Positions 55,249 to 63,214 of a DNA stretch of 64,000 nt are shown piece by piece (position 1 is the first letter of the stretch; every line of letters begins with the position of its first letter). The notes under the pieces were generated by a model that was given only the letters and a program-made list of their open reading frames with translations, was not told the origin of the DNA and searched no databases. Made by a program: the position numbers and the translations under genes. Source of the stretch: JALYXV01 sp963791545 (lineage in GTDB: Bacteria > Actinomycetota > Acidimicrobiia > Acidimicrobiales > Palsa-688); contig CAWBSR010000015.1 in NCBI GenBank assembly GCA_963791545.1, positions 620,001 to 684,000 on the forward strand, read 5' to 3'.

Positions 55249-56423
55249 CCGCGCCGTCGGGGCCGGGGGGGTTCGTCCCGCCGATCTACCCCTACGACCG
55301 GCTGGACGCCGCCAAGGCCAAGGCGACGGCCCTGGCGGGCGGCATCGTCGACCTCTCGATCGGCACGCCGACCGACCCGCCCCCCCCGGGGGTGCTCGCC
55401 GCCCTGGCCGGCGCCGATGAGGCGGGGACGGTGCGGGGATACCCCCCCTCGGGGGGCTCGGCCGGGTTGCGGGCCGCCATCGGGGCGTGGGCCGCCCGAC
55501 GCCTCGGCGTGGACCTGCCCGCCGATGCGGTGGCCGCCTGCGTGGGGACCAAGGAGTTCGTCGGGACCGTGCCCCAGTGGCTGCGCCTGCGCACGCCGTC
55601 GAGGGACACCGTTCTCTATCCCGCCATCGCCTATCCGACCTATGAGATGGGGGCCACCCTGGCCGGTTGCCGGGCCGTCGCGGTCCCCGTGGACTCGTCA
55701 TTCCGGCTCGACCTGGCCGCGATCGACGAAGGCGACGCCGCCCGGGCGCTGTTGTTGTGGGTCAACAGCCCCGGCAATCCGGCCGGCCAACTGGACGACT
55801 TGGCGGCGGCTGCCCAATGGGGCCGGCAACGGGGCGTCCCCGTCTTCAGCGACGAGTGCTACCTCGAGTTCACCTGGGACGGACCGCCTCGGACGATTCT
55901 TCGGGGTGCGTCGGAGGGGGAGACCAACCTGGAGGGCGTGGTGGCGCTGCACTCGCTGTCCAAGCGCTCCAACCTGGCCGGGCTGCGGCTCGGCTGGTAC
56001 GCCGGCGACCCCGACCTGGTGGGTTACCTGCGGGAGGTCCGCAAGCACGTGGGCATGATGCCGCCGGGCCCGGTGCAGTGGGCGGCGATGGCGGCGCTGG
56101 CCGACCAGGGCCATGTCGATGTCCAACGGGGGCGCTACTGGTCCCGTCTGGTGCGCATGGCCGAGATCCTGGCTGGGCTCGGGGTGACCGCCCCCCTCCC
56201 CCAGGGCGGTTTCTACCTGTGGGCCCCGGTCCCGGGGGGCGACGCCTGGGGCTTCGCAGAGACCCTGGCCGCCGAGGGCGGTGCGCTGGTGTCGCCGGGT
56301 GACATCTACGGGGCCCCCGGGGCGGGCTACATCCGGGTGGCACTGGTCCAGCCGGTGGAACGCCTGGAGTTGGTGGCCCGCCGGCTGGGACTGGCGCCGG
56401 GCCCGTTGGTCTCCTGCGACTAG
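55245..56423 (+). CDS. dapC: Succinyldiaminopimelate aminotransferase
   Basis: A 392-residue fold-type I PLP enzyme from ATG 55245 with GGTGGAGG upstream. Features: DLSIGTPTDPPP, GYPPSGGSAGLR, WVNSPGNPAGQ, SDECYLEFTW and LHSLSKRSNLAGLRLGWYAG with the Schiff-base Lys. Assigned to DapC rather than a general aminotransferase because it is sandwiched in dapF-hflX-dapC-dapD-dapE and resembles the actinobacterial DapC group. The TAG stop begins the dapD -10 box. Confidence 0.88.
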   Translation: MTAPSGPGGFVPPIYPYDRLDAAKAKATALAGGIVDLSIGTPTDPPPPGVLAALAGADEAGTVRGYPPSGGSAGLRAAIGAWAARRLGVDLPADAVAACVGTKEFVGTVPQWLRLRTPSRDTVLYPAIAYPTYEMGATLAGCRAVAVPVDSSFRLDLAAIDEGDAARALLLWVNSPGNPAGQLDDLAAAAQWGRQRGVPVFSDECYLEFTWDGPPRTILRGASEGETNLEGVVALHSLSKRSNLAGLRLGWYAGDPDLVGYLREVRKHVGMMPPGPVQWAAMAALADQGHVDVQRGRYWSRLVRMAEILAGLGVTAPLPQGGFYLWAPVPGGDAWGFAETLAAEGGALVSPGDIYGAPGAGYIRVALVQPVERLELVARRLGLAPGPLVSCD

Positions 56424-56426
56424 TTT
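56421..56426 (+). promoter_or_regulatory. Putative -10 element (TAGTTT) for leaderless dapD mRNA
   Basis: TAGTTT begins with the dapC stop and lies eight bases before the dapD ATG, without a Shine-Dalgarno sequence. Confidence 0.4.
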
Positions 56427-56434
56427 CCTGCACC

Positions 56435-57259
56435 ATGGCTGACCTCCAGGCGACGATCGGGGCGTTGTGGGAGCACCGGGCGGAGATGGTCTCGGGTGAC
56501 CCGGAGGCGCTGGCCGCGGTGCGGGAGGCCATCGACACCCTGGACCGGGGGGAGACCCGGGTGGCCGAGGTGGTGGGGGACGGCACCGTGGTGGTCCACG
56601 AATGGCTGAAGCAGGCCATCCTCCTGTACTTCAAGCTGTCCTCGATCGAGACCATCGACCACGGGCCGTTCGAATACGCCGACAAGATCCCTTTGAAGAC
56701 CGGTTTCGCGTCCCTCGGGGTACGTGTCGTTCCCGGGGCGTCGGCCCGGTGGGGGAGCTTCCTCGAGCGGGGGGTCATCCTGATGCCCAGCTACGTCAAT
56801 ATCGGGGCCCGGGTCGGGGCCAACACCATGGTCGACACCTGGGCGACGGTGGGTTCGTGCGCCCAGATCGGGGCCAACGTCCACCTTTCGGGCGGCGTCG
56901 GGATCGGGGGGGTGCTGGAGCCCCCGCAGGCAGCGCCGGTCATCATCGGCGACGAGGCCCTCATCGGCAGCCGTTGCATGATCACGCAGGGGGCCCGGGT
57001 GGGCGAAGGGGCGGTGCTGGGTGAGGGTTGTGTCCTCAACCGGGCCATACCGGTGATCGACGCCGCCACCGGCGCCGAGGTGTCCCGGGGCGTCGTCCCC
57101 CCCTGGTGCGTGGGCGTCACCGCCTCCCGGCCCCGCAAGTTCGCGGGTGGCGAGTTCGGCCTGCCCTGCATCCTGATCATCCGCCGCCTGGAGCCCGGGC
57201 AGCGCCACGACAGCGCCCAGTTGAACCAGTTGCTCCGCGAGGAGGGCGTGGCGACGTGA
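56435..57259 (+). CDS. dapD: 2,3,4,5-tetrahydropyridine-2,6-dicarboxylate N-succinyltransferase
   Basis: A 274-residue left-handed beta-helix protein. WLKQAILLYFKLS, VVPGASARWGSFLERGVILMPSYVNIGARVG (in parts), MVDTWATVGSCAQIG and VHLSGGVGIGGVLEP are the marks of the proteobacterial-type DapD, distinct in sequence from the ~317-residue mycobacterial DapD. It adds succinyl from succinyl-CoA. It lies directly between dapC and dapE, so the succinylase route is complete here. Confidence 0.95.
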   Translation: MADLQATIGALWEHRAEMVSGDPEALAAVREAIDTLDRGETRVAEVVGDGTVVVHEWLKQAILLYFKLSSIETIDHGPFEYADKIPLKTGFASLGVRVVPGASARWGSFLERGVILMPSYVNIGARVGANTMVDTWATVGSCAQIGANVHLSGGVGIGGVLEPPQAAPVIIGDEALIGSRCMITQGARVGEGAVLGEGCVLNRAIPVIDAATGAEVSRGVVPPWCVGVTASRPRKFAGGEFGLPCILIIRRLEPGQRHDSAQLNQLLREEGVAT

Positions 57260-57266
57260 CCCGGTC

Positions 57267-58346
57267 GTGACCGACCTGCTGGCTGCCACCGCCGCCCTGG
57301 TCGCAATCCCCTCGGTGAGCCACTGCGAGGAGGTGCTCGCCGACCATGTCGAATCGCGCCTGCGGGCCATCGCCTGGCTTGACGTGGAGCGGGTGGAGAA
57401 CAACGTGGTGGCCCGCACCCGGTTGGGCCGGCCCCGGCGCCTCGTCCTGGGCGGGCACTTGGACACCGTCCCGGCCAACAACAACGAGTCGCCCCGCATC
57501 GAGGGCGATCTGTTGTGGGGGTTGGGCTCGGCCGACATGAAATCCGGTCTCGCGGTGATGTTGGAGCTGGCCGCGACCATCCCCGAGCCGGCCGTGGATG
57601 TCACCTTCGTCTTCTATGCCTGCGAAGAGGTCGCCCGTCAATACAACGGGCTCTCCCGCTTGTTCGAGCTCCGCCCCGACCTGGTGGTCGCCGACGCCGC
57701 CGTCCTCACCGAGCCGACCGGAGCCCGGGTGGAGGCGGGCTGCCAGGGCGTGCTCAAGCTGGAAGTTACGGTCACCGGCGAACGGGCCCACAGCGCCCGG
57801 CCCTGGATGGGAGTCAACGCCATCCACCGGCTGGGACCCGTCCTCGATCGGGTGGCGGGGTACACCGGCCGGGAACCGGTGATCGACGGCTGCCAGTACC
57901 GCGAGGCGTTGCAGGCGGTGGCCGTACGCGGTGGGGTGGCCGGCAACGTGGTCCCGGACTCGGCCGCGGTGTCGCTGAACCACCGCTACGCCCCCGACCA
58001 CGACCGCGACCAGGCCCGGGCGGCCCTCGAGGACTTCCTGGCCCCGGCCCTCGACCTCGGGCGGGGCGACCGCATGGAACTGGTGGATTCCGCCCCGGCC
58101 GCGCCGCCGGGGCTGGGAGACCCGCTGCTGGCCCGGTTGGTGGCCGCGTCCGGGGCCCCCCCGGAGGCCAAGCTTGGTTGGACCGACGTCGCCTTCTTCG
58201 CGGAGCGAGGCATCCCGGCCACCAACTTCGGCCCCGGGGACCCGGGCGTCGCCCACGCCGCCGGAGAGCGGGTCCACCGCTCGGAACTGGACACCGTGCA
58301 CCGCGTGCTGGCCGAACTGATCGCTACAGCCGGCGGAGGACCGTGA
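57267..58346 (+). CDS. dapE: Succinyl-diaminopimelate desuccinylase
   Basis: A 359-residue M20 metallopeptidase-fold enzyme from GTG 57267. Metal ligands are in GGHLDTVP, GLGSADMKSG and YACEEVARQY; EPTGARVEAGCQG and GERAHSARPWMG (lid domain) follow, with the last His ligand near the end. It removes succinate to give LL-DAP, which DapF epimerises. The family assignment among actinobacterial DapE proteins fits the context. Its last 23 bases overlap the 3' end of lexA on the other strand. Confidence 0.93.
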   Translation: MTDLLAATAALVAIPSVSHCEEVLADHVESRLRAIAWLDVERVENNVVARTRLGRPRRLVLGGHLDTVPANNNESPRIEGDLLWGLGSADMKSGLAVMLELAATIPEPAVDVTFVFYACEEVARQYNGLSRLFELRPDLVVADAAVLTEPTGARVEAGCQGVLKLEVTVTGERAHSARPWMGVNAIHRLGPVLDRVAGYTGREPVIDGCQYREALQAVAVRGGVAGNVVPDSAAVSLNHRYAPDHDRDQARAALEDFLAPALDLGRGDRMELVDSAPAAPPGLGDPLLARLVAASGAPPEAKLGWTDVAFFAERGIPATNFGPGDPGVAHAAGERVHRSELDTVHRVLAELIATAGGGP

Positions 58347-58989
58347 CCACCTTGCCGTAGATGGTGACCTCGGCGGGATCGAAGGACATGGGCTCCAGCC
58401 GGGGGTTGGACGGGGTCAGGACGACCTTGGTGCCCTTGCGGCTGTAGGTCTTGACGGTGGCTTCCTCGCCCGGGATGCCGGCCACCACAATGTCACCCTT
58501 GCTCGCCTCCGGTTGCTGGCGGACCACGACGAAATCGCCGTCGAGGATGCCCGCGTCGACCATGGAGTCGCCCCGCACCTTCAACATGAAGAGTTGGCCG
58601 TCGCCGGTGAAGTCCTCCGGTAGCGGCAGGGACTCTTCGATGTTCTCCTGGGCCAGCAATCCCGTGCCCGCCGCCACCTCGCCGATCAGGGGGACGTGGC
58701 GAGCCGGTCGCCGGTCGACCGGCGCCGTGGCCCCGGTCTCATAGCTCACGCCCATGGCCCGGGGCTTGGTGGGGTCGCGACGCAGGTAGCCCTGGCGCTG
58801 CAGGGTTTTCAGATGGGCGTGCACGGTTGACGACGACGTGAGGCCCACCGCCTCCCCGACCTCCCGCACCGTTGGGGGATACCCGCGGTCGCGGATCTGG
58901 GCCGTGATGAAGTCGAGGATCTCCCTGCGCTTACCGGTCAGCTCGGTGTCGACCACCACATCCTCCTGTCGAACGTTGTGCTTCGCCAT
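58324..58989 (-). CDS. lexA: SOS repressor LexA
   Basis: A 221-residue LexA: winged helix (KRREILDFITAQIRDRGYPPTVREVG in parts; SSSTVHAHLKTL), cleavage bond Ala107-Gly108 in EVAAGTG, catalytic Ser142 (RGDSMVDAGI) and Lys180 (ATVKTYSR). It represses DNA-damage genes until RecA filaments trigger self-cleavage. The start ATG is eight bases after a TACGCT -10 box, so the mRNA is probably leaderless. One SOS box lies ~36 bases upstream, consistent with autoregulation. Confidence 0.97.
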   Translation of the reverse strand: MAKHNVRQEDVVVDTELTGKRREILDFITAQIRDRGYPPTVREVGEAVGLTSSSTVHAHLKTLQRQGYLRRDPTKPRAMGVSYETGATAPVDRRPARHVPLIGEVAAGTGLLAQENIEESLPLPEDFTGDGQLFMLKVRGDSMVDAGILDGDFVVVRQQPEASKGDIVVAGIPGEEATVKTYSRKGTKVVLTPSNPRLEPMSFDPAEVTIYGKVVTVLRRL

Positions 58990-58997
58990 GTGATCTC

Positions 58998-59003
58998 AGC
59001 GTA
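58998..59003 (-). promoter_or_regulatory. Putative -10 element (TACGCT) for leaderless lexA mRNA
   Basis: TACGCT on the minus strand ends eight bases before the lexA ATG. The SOS box at 59025-59036 lies just upstream, in the spacer or -35 region. Confidence 0.45.
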
Positions 59004-59024
59004 GCCGCCCCTTGGGACGAAATC

Positions 59025-59036
59025 AAACATACGTTC
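59025..59036. promoter_or_regulatory. LexA box 1 (lexA side)
   Basis: AAACATACGTTC matches GAAC-N4-GTTC with one mismatch. It lies 22 bases upstream of the lexA -10 element. Confidence 0.65.
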
Positions 59037-59055
59037 GGGGTTGGGGCTTGACGGG

Positions 59056-59067
59056 GAACGTCCGTTC
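59056..59067. promoter_or_regulatory. LexA box 2
   Basis: GAACGTCCGTTC is a perfect SOS core. It lies directly after TTGACG (59048-59053), a good -35, and before TGAGAT (59072-59077), so it fills the spacer of the probable promoter of the LysM gene. Confidence 0.85.
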
Positions 59068-59088
59068 GTGGTGAGATGGAGCGGTCCC

Positions 59089-59100
59089 GAACAAGCGTTC
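59089..59100. promoter_or_regulatory. LexA box 3
   Basis: GAACAAGCGTTC, a perfect SOS core, 34 bases before the start of the LysM gene. Confidence 0.8.
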
Positions 59101-59103
59101 GTG

Positions 59104-59115
59104 GAACACCGGTTC
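59104..59115. promoter_or_regulatory. LexA box 4
   Basis: GAACACCGGTTC, a perfect SOS core, 15 bases after the previous one in start-to-start spacing, in the leader of the LysM gene. Confidence 0.8.
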
Positions 59116-59133
59116 GATCGTCGAGGAGGAGCC

Positions 59134-59586
59134 GTGGCCGCAATCGCCTACCCCATGCCTGACCCATGGGCGGCACCGCGTCCCCTCCGCCCCGTCCCGC
59201 CCGGTGCCCACACGGGGCTTGAGTGGCCGGATCCGCGGGTGTCGCAACCCGTCCCTCCCACTCTGCCGGAGGCCCGGGTGTACCGCCGCCGAAGGGCGGT
59301 CGCCCTGTTGGCGCTGGTGGCCGCCTTGTTCGTGGCCGCGGCCGCCCTCCGGCTGGCGCAGGCGGGACCTGGCGGTGGAGCCCTCACCACCGCCGGGTCC
59401 TCCGGCGTGGCCGCCCCGGCCCCGGCTGCGTCCCCGCACATCTACGTCGTGCAACCCGGTGACACGCTGTGGTCGATCGTGGTGGCCACCGGGCACCGGG
59501 GCGACCCGAGGCCGGTAGTGGATCGCCTGGCCCTCCAGCTCAACGGCCGGCCCTTGCAGCCCGGCCAGCGCGTCACGCTCCCCTGA
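59134..59586 (+). CDS. SOS-controlled LysM membrane protein, division-inhibitor type (ChiZ/DivS/YneA-like)
   Basis: A 150-residue protein from GTG 59134, chosen for GGAGGAG just upstream; the open frame reaches back to 59041 across the SOS boxes. A Pro-rich cytoplasmic N-terminus (1-49) and RRRR lead to one membrane helix (54-74), then a short linker and a LysM domain (103-149: YVVQPGDTLWSIV). Between lexA and nrdR, mycobacteria have Rv2719c (ChiZ), and other Gram-positive bacteria have YneA or DivS: LexA-repressed proteins that stop cell division after DNA damage. Three perfect LexA boxes precede this gene. No hydrolase motif is seen. Confidence 0.85.
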   Translation: MAAIAYPMPDPWAAPRPLRPVPPGAHTGLEWPDPRVSQPVPPTLPEARVYRRRRAVALLALVAALFVAAAALRLAQAGPGGGALTTAGSSGVAAPAPAASPHIYVVQPGDTLWSIVVATGHRGDPRPVVDRLALQLNGRPLQPGQRVTLP

Positions 59587-59600
59587 CCGGCGGGTCGCTC

Positions 59601-59668
59601 GGCGACCGGCGACCGGCGACCGGCGACCGGCGACCGGCGACCGGCGACCGGCGACCGGCGACCGGCGA
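59601..59668 (+). repeat. Heptanucleotide tandem repeat GGCGACC, ~9.7 copies
   Basis: Nine exact copies plus GGCGA run from 59601 to 59668, between the LysM gene and nrdR. The array is not in a clear gene. Its unit is not a multiple of three. Confidence 0.9.
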
Positions 59669-59723
59669 GATTGACCTGAATCGCCGAGGTTCACCTGAAC
59701 CGCCTGGGCGACTGGATGGCGGA

Positions 59724-59729
59724 TATGGT
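59724..59729 (+). promoter_or_regulatory. Putative -10 element (TATGGT) for leaderless nrdR mRNA
   Basis: TATGGT lies seven bases before GTG 59737, which gives the canonical NrdR N-terminus. This supports the shorter start. Confidence 0.4.
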
Positions 59730-59736
59730 CGGCTGG

Positions 59737-60204
59737 GTGCGCTGCCCGCAATGCTCGAGTTTCGATGACAAGGTCGTCGACTCGCGGCTGGCCGACGACG
59801 GCGACGCCATTCGCCGGCGCCGCGAGTGCCTGGGCTGCGGCAGGCGCTTTACCACCTATGAACGTCTGGAAGAGCTGCCTGTCGTGGTGGTGAAGCGCTC
59901 CGGCCAGCGCCAACCCTTCGACCGGGCCAAGCTGGTGGCCGGGGTGCGGTCGGCGGCCAAGAACCGACCGGTCACCCCGGCCATGATGGAGGCGCTGGCG
60001 GCCGAGGTCGAGGAGGAGATCCGCCTCGACGGCCCGGAGGTGACGAGCCAGCAGGTGGGCCGGGCGGTGCTCGATCGGCTGCGCACCCTCGATGCGGTGG
60101 CCTACGTGCGATTTGCCAGTGTCTACAAGGGTTTCGCCGACATCGGCGACTTCCAGCGCGAGGTCGGCCTGCTCACGAAATCCACCGAGCCCAAGCAGCA
60201 CTAA
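59737..60204 (+). CDS. nrdR: Transcriptional repressor NrdR
   Basis: About 155 residues from GTG 59737 (MRCPQCSS), the family start; ATG 59716 would add seven residues before the zinc ribbon. The ribbon is CPQC...CLGCGRRF, followed by the ATP-cone domain (VVVKRSGQRQPFDRAKLVAG) with LDAVAYVRFASVYKGF. NrdR senses dATP/ATP and represses ribonucleotide reductase genes, none of which is in this window. lexA-LysM-nrdR is an actinobacterial order. Confidence 0.95.
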   Translation: MRCPQCSSFDDKVVDSRLADDGDAIRRRRECLGCGRRFTTYERLEELPVVVVKRSGQRQPFDRAKLVAGVRSAAKNRPVTPAMMEALAAEVEEEIRLDGPEVTSQQVGRAVLDRLRTLDAVAYVRFASVYKGFADIGDFQREVGLLTKSTEPKQH

Positions 60205-60207
60205 GGT
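60202..60207 (+). promoter_or_regulatory. Putative -10 element (TAAGGT) for leaderless pfkA mRNA
   Basis: TAAGGT begins with the nrdR stop codon and lies six bases before the pfkA ATG, which has no Shine-Dalgarno sequence. Confidence 0.4.
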
Positions 60208-60213
60208 CCGCGC

Positions 60214-61245
60214 ATGCGAGTTGCAATGCTCACCGGCGGCGGCGATTGCCCGGGCCTGAATGCCGTCATCAGGGCTGTGGTCCGCAAGGGGGAGGAGGTC
60301 TACGGCGACGACCTGGTCGGCTTCCTCGATGGCTGGCGGGGGGTAATCGAGAATCGGACCATCCCTCTCAACGTGGAACGATGCCGGGGCATCCTTCCCC
60401 GCGGCGGCACCATCCTGTTCACTTCCCGCACCAACCCCTACAAGATCGAAGGCGGCCTGGCGCGGGCCCTGGCCACCCTCAACGAGCAGCGGATCGACGC
60501 CCTCGTCGCGATCGGTGGCGAGGACACCCTGGGCGTGGCCCACAAGCTGGCGGGGGAGGGGGTCAATGTGGTCGGCGTCCCCAAGACGATCGACAATGAC
60601 CTCTCGGCCACCGAGGTCACCTTCGGTTTCCACACCGCGGTCCAGATCGCGACCGACGCCATCGATCGCCTGCACACCACGGCCGAGTCCCACGACCGGG
60701 TCATCGTGTGCGAGGTGATGGGGCGCCACGCAGGATGGATCGCCACCTACGCCGGGATCGCGGGCGGGGCGTCGGAGATCCTCGTGCCCGAGGAGCCCTT
60801 CGACATCGACGTGGTGTGCGAGACCTTGAAGGCCCGCCATGCCAAGGGGCGCTTCGCATCCATCGTCGTCGTAGCCGAGGGCGCGGTGCCCAAGGAAGGG
60901 ACGATGACCCTGCAGTCCCGGGAGACCGACCAGTTCGGCCACGTCCGACTGGGCGGCATCGCCAACCTGCTGGCCACCGAGATCGAGGCCCGTACCGGCA
61001 TCGAGACCCGGGTCACCATCTTGGGCCACATCCAGCGGGGCGGGACCCCGACCGCCTTCGACCGGGTGCTGGCCACCCGCTTCGGTATCGCGGCCATCGA
61101 GGCGGTCCACGACGGCGCATTCGACCAGATGGTAGCCCTACGGGCCGACCAGATCGTGCGGGTGCCCCTCGCCGAGGCGGTCACCGAGTTGAAGACGGTC
61201 GACCCCGAGCTCCTCCACGACGTCGCCGAGGCCTTCTTCGGCTAG
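60214..61245 (+). CDS. pfkA: 6-phosphofructokinase, residues indicating pyrophosphate dependence
   Basis: A 343-residue group III PFK: MLTGGGDCPGLNAVIR, IGGEDTLG, PKTIDNDL, MGRHAGWIA, and LGHIQRGGTPTAFDR. Positions 104 and 124 (E. coli numbering coincides) are Asp in GGEDT and Lys in PKTIDND. ATP enzymes have Gly at both; PPi enzymes, such as that of Amycolatopsis methanolica, have Asp and Lys. The enzyme therefore probably phosphorylates fructose 6-phosphate reversibly with pyrophosphate. It stands alone downstream of nrdR. Confidence 0.92.
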   Translation: MRVAMLTGGGDCPGLNAVIRAVVRKGEEVYGDDLVGFLDGWRGVIENRTIPLNVERCRGILPRGGTILFTSRTNPYKIEGGLARALATLNEQRIDALVAIGGEDTLGVAHKLAGEGVNVVGVPKTIDNDLSATEVTFGFHTAVQIATDAIDRLHTTAESHDRVIVCEVMGRHAGWIATYAGIAGGASEILVPEEPFDIDVVCETLKARHAKGRFASIVVVAEGAVPKEGTMTLQSRETDQFGHVRLGGIANLLATEIEARTGIETRVTILGHIQRGGTPTAFDRVLATRFGIAAIEAVHDGAFDQMVALRADQIVRVPLAEAVTELKTVDPELLHDVAEAFFG

Positions 61246-61268
61246 CCGGCGAGCCGCCGGCACGGCTC

Positions 61269-61340
61269 GACGTCCCCGGCGTCGCTCGGGCGTCGTAGGA
61301 CGCGGCGGGTTGGACGTCCCCCGGTGTCGGTCGGGCGTCG
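61269..61340 (+). repeat. Imperfect 27/28-bp direct repeat between convergent genes
   Basis: Copies at 61269-61295 and 61313-61340 share most bases (GACGTCCCC...CGGGCGTCG). They fill most of the gap between pfkA and the convergent monophosphatase gene; no U-tract follows. Confidence 0.6.
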
Positions 61341-61341
61341 G

Positions 61342-62121
61342 CTAGGCGGAGCCGGTTTCGATGAGCTGGCGCAGCGGCGCCAGCAGGCCGGGGCGGGCGA
61401 CCAACGCCGTCCCGTCGGCGAGCGTCGCCGCCTCCGCCCCCGCCTCGGTGGCGATGAGCACCCCGGCCGCCAGGTCCCAGGGCTGCAGGCCCAGTTCGTA
61501 AAAGGCGCTGACGCGGCCCGCCGCGACCCAGCACAGATCGAGGGCCGCGGCCCCGAAGCGGCGGATGTCCCGCACCCGGGGCAGCAGGTACGAGACCACC
61601 CGGGCTTGGTGGGCCCGGCGATCGGGTAGGTAGGAAAAGCCCGTCGCCACCAGGGCGGCCGTCAATGGCGGCGGGTGGCCGGGGAGGCGGAGGGCTCCGC
61701 CGTTGAGGGTGGCACCGCCTCCTCGCACCGCCCGCCAGATCTCGTTGCGGGAAGGATCGACCACGACGCCCACCGCCGCCCGCCCGTCGATTTCCGCCGC
61801 CACCGAGACCGCGTAGGCGGGGAGGCCGAAGAGGAAATTGGTGGTGCCGTCCAGGGGATCGATCACCCAGCGGACCCCGGTGGTGCCCTCGCGCGATGTC
61901 CCTTCCTCAGCCAGGATGCCGTCGTCGGGACGGCACTGGGACAGCACCGTGACCACGCAGAGTTCCGCGGCCCGGTCGACCTCGCTCACCAGGTCGGTGG
62001 GCGACGACTTGGTGGAAACATCCCGGCGGGCCTGCCCGACCTCGGACTGAATGAGCTGGGCAGCTTCGGTCGCGGCCCGGGTGGCGACCGCCACGAGTTC
62101 CTCAGAGAGCGATGACAACAC
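61342..62121 (-). CDS. Inositol monophosphatase family protein
   Basis: Up to 259 residues from GTG 62121 (TTG 62118 is equally likely). The metal motifs are complete: ILAEEGT, DPLDGTTNF near residue 88 and WDLAAGVLI near 217. Family members remove phosphate from inositol 1-phosphate, histidinol phosphate or 3'-phosphoadenosine phosphate; the substrate cannot be assigned. It is divergent from the threonine aldolase gene with 40 bases between starts. Confidence 0.9.
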   Translation of the reverse strand: MLSSLSEELVAVATRAATEAAQLIQSEVGQARRDVSTKSSPTDLVSEVDRAAELCVVTVLSQCRPDDGILAEEGTSREGTTGVRWVIDPLDGTTNFLFGLPAYAVSVAAEIDGRAAVGVVVDPSRNEIWRAVRGGGATLNGGALRLPGHPPPLTAALVATGFSYLPDRRAHQARVVSYLLPRVRDIRRFGAAALDLCWVAAGRVSAFYELGLQPWDLAAGVLIATEAGAEAATLADGTALVARPGLLAPLRQLIETGSA

Positions 62122-62147
62122 CGGGTAGTTCTACCGCGCCCCGGGGG

Positions 62148-62153
62148 TAGCCT
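62148..62153 (+). promoter_or_regulatory. Putative -10 element (TAGCCT) for leaderless ltaE mRNA
   Basis: TAGCCT lies eight bases before the GTG start of the threonine aldolase gene; no Shine-Dalgarno sequence. Confidence 0.4.
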
Positions 62154-62161
62154 CGCACGTC

Positions 62162-63205
62162 GTGACGGCGTTGCTTCCGGTGGTCGACCTGCGTTCCGAC
62201 ACCGTGACCCAGCCGACGGCGGCGATGCGCCGGGCTATGGCCGAGGCGATCGTCGGCGACGACGTGTACCGCGAGGACCCGACGGTCAACGCCCTCGAGG
62301 CGGCCTTCGCGGCCCGGGTGGGGAAGGAAGCGGCCCTGTACGTGCCTTCGGGAACCATGGGTAACCAGCTGGCCCTGCGGGTCCTGACCCGCCCCGGCGA
62401 CGTGGTTGTGGCAGGCGCCCGCCAGCACGTGGTGCTCTACGAGAACGGGGCCGCGGCCCGCAATGCCCAGGTGCAGCTGCACACCGTGAGTGACACCGAC
62501 GGGACCCTTGACCCGGCGGCGGTCGAGGACGCCATCGGCGCCGGGGCCCACCACCAGCCGACCGTCGGCCTGGTGTGCATCGAGAACACCCACATGGCGG
62601 CGGGGGGTACGCTCTGGCCCGGGGACCGGCTGGCCCGGCTGGGCGAGGTATGCCGGGCGGCGGGGGTGCCGATCCACCTCGACGGCGCCCGCCTGTGGCA
62701 CGCCGAGGTGGCGACCGGCATCGCCATGGCGGAGTGGGCGAGCGTGGCGACAACGGTCATGTGCTGCCTCTCCAAGGGCCTCTGCGCGCCGGTGGGTTCG
62801 CTGCTGGCCGGTCCCGCCGAGGTGATGGCGGCTGCCCGGGTCGAGCGGAGCCGCCTCGGCGGAGGGATGCGCCAGGCCGGGATCATCGCCGCCGCGGGGC
62901 TGGTGGCCCTGCACGAAATGGTCGCCCGGTTGGCGCAGGACCACCTGCGGGCCCGCCGGTTGGCCGAGGCGGTGGCCCGCGGCTGGCCCGACGCCGGCGT
63001 CGACCCGGCCGCGGTGGCATCCAACATCGTGGTGTTCCCCCATCCCCAGCCGGCCTGCCTGCTGGCCCATCTCGACACGGCAGGCGTAAAGGCGGGAACC
63101 ATCGCGCCCGGAGTGGTACGGATGGTCACCCATCACGGTGTCGACGACGAGGCTGTCGAGCGGGCGGGCCAGGCCCTGGCCGCCGCCGCGGTGACGCACC
63201 GATAG
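62162..63205 (+). CDS. ltaE: Low-specificity L-threonine aldolase
   Basis: A 347-residue fold-type I PLP enzyme from GTG 62162: DLRSDTVTQPTAAMRRAM, VGDDVYREDPTVNALE, PSGTMGNQLAL, IENTHMAAGGTLWP, HLDGARLWHA and CLSKGLCAPVGS with the PLP Lys. It cleaves threonine and allo-threonine to glycine and acetaldehyde, or works in reverse. Length is typical. The TAG after it is separate from the PIG-L -10 box that follows. Confidence 0.93.
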   Translation: MTALLPVVDLRSDTVTQPTAAMRRAMAEAIVGDDVYREDPTVNALEAAFAARVGKEAALYVPSGTMGNQLALRVLTRPGDVVVAGARQHVVLYENGAAARNAQVQLHTVSDTDGTLDPAAVEDAIGAGAHHQPTVGLVCIENTHMAAGGTLWPGDRLARLGEVCRAAGVPIHLDGARLWHAEVATGIAMAEWASVATTVMCCLSKGLCAPVGSLLAGPAEVMAAARVERSRLGGGMRQAGIIAAAGLVALHEMVARLAQDHLRARRLAEAVARGWPDAGVDPAAVASNIVVFPHPQPACLLAHLDTAGVKAGTIAPGVVRMVTHHGVDDEAVERAGQALAAAAVTHR

Positions 63206-63208
63206 ATT
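63203..63208 (+). promoter_or_regulatory. Putative -10 element (TAGATT) for leaderless PIG-L gene mRNA
   Basis: TAGATT overlaps the ltaE stop and lies six bases before the ATG at 63215, which has no Shine-Dalgarno sequence. Confidence 0.4.
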
Positions 63209-63214
63209 CCTGGC

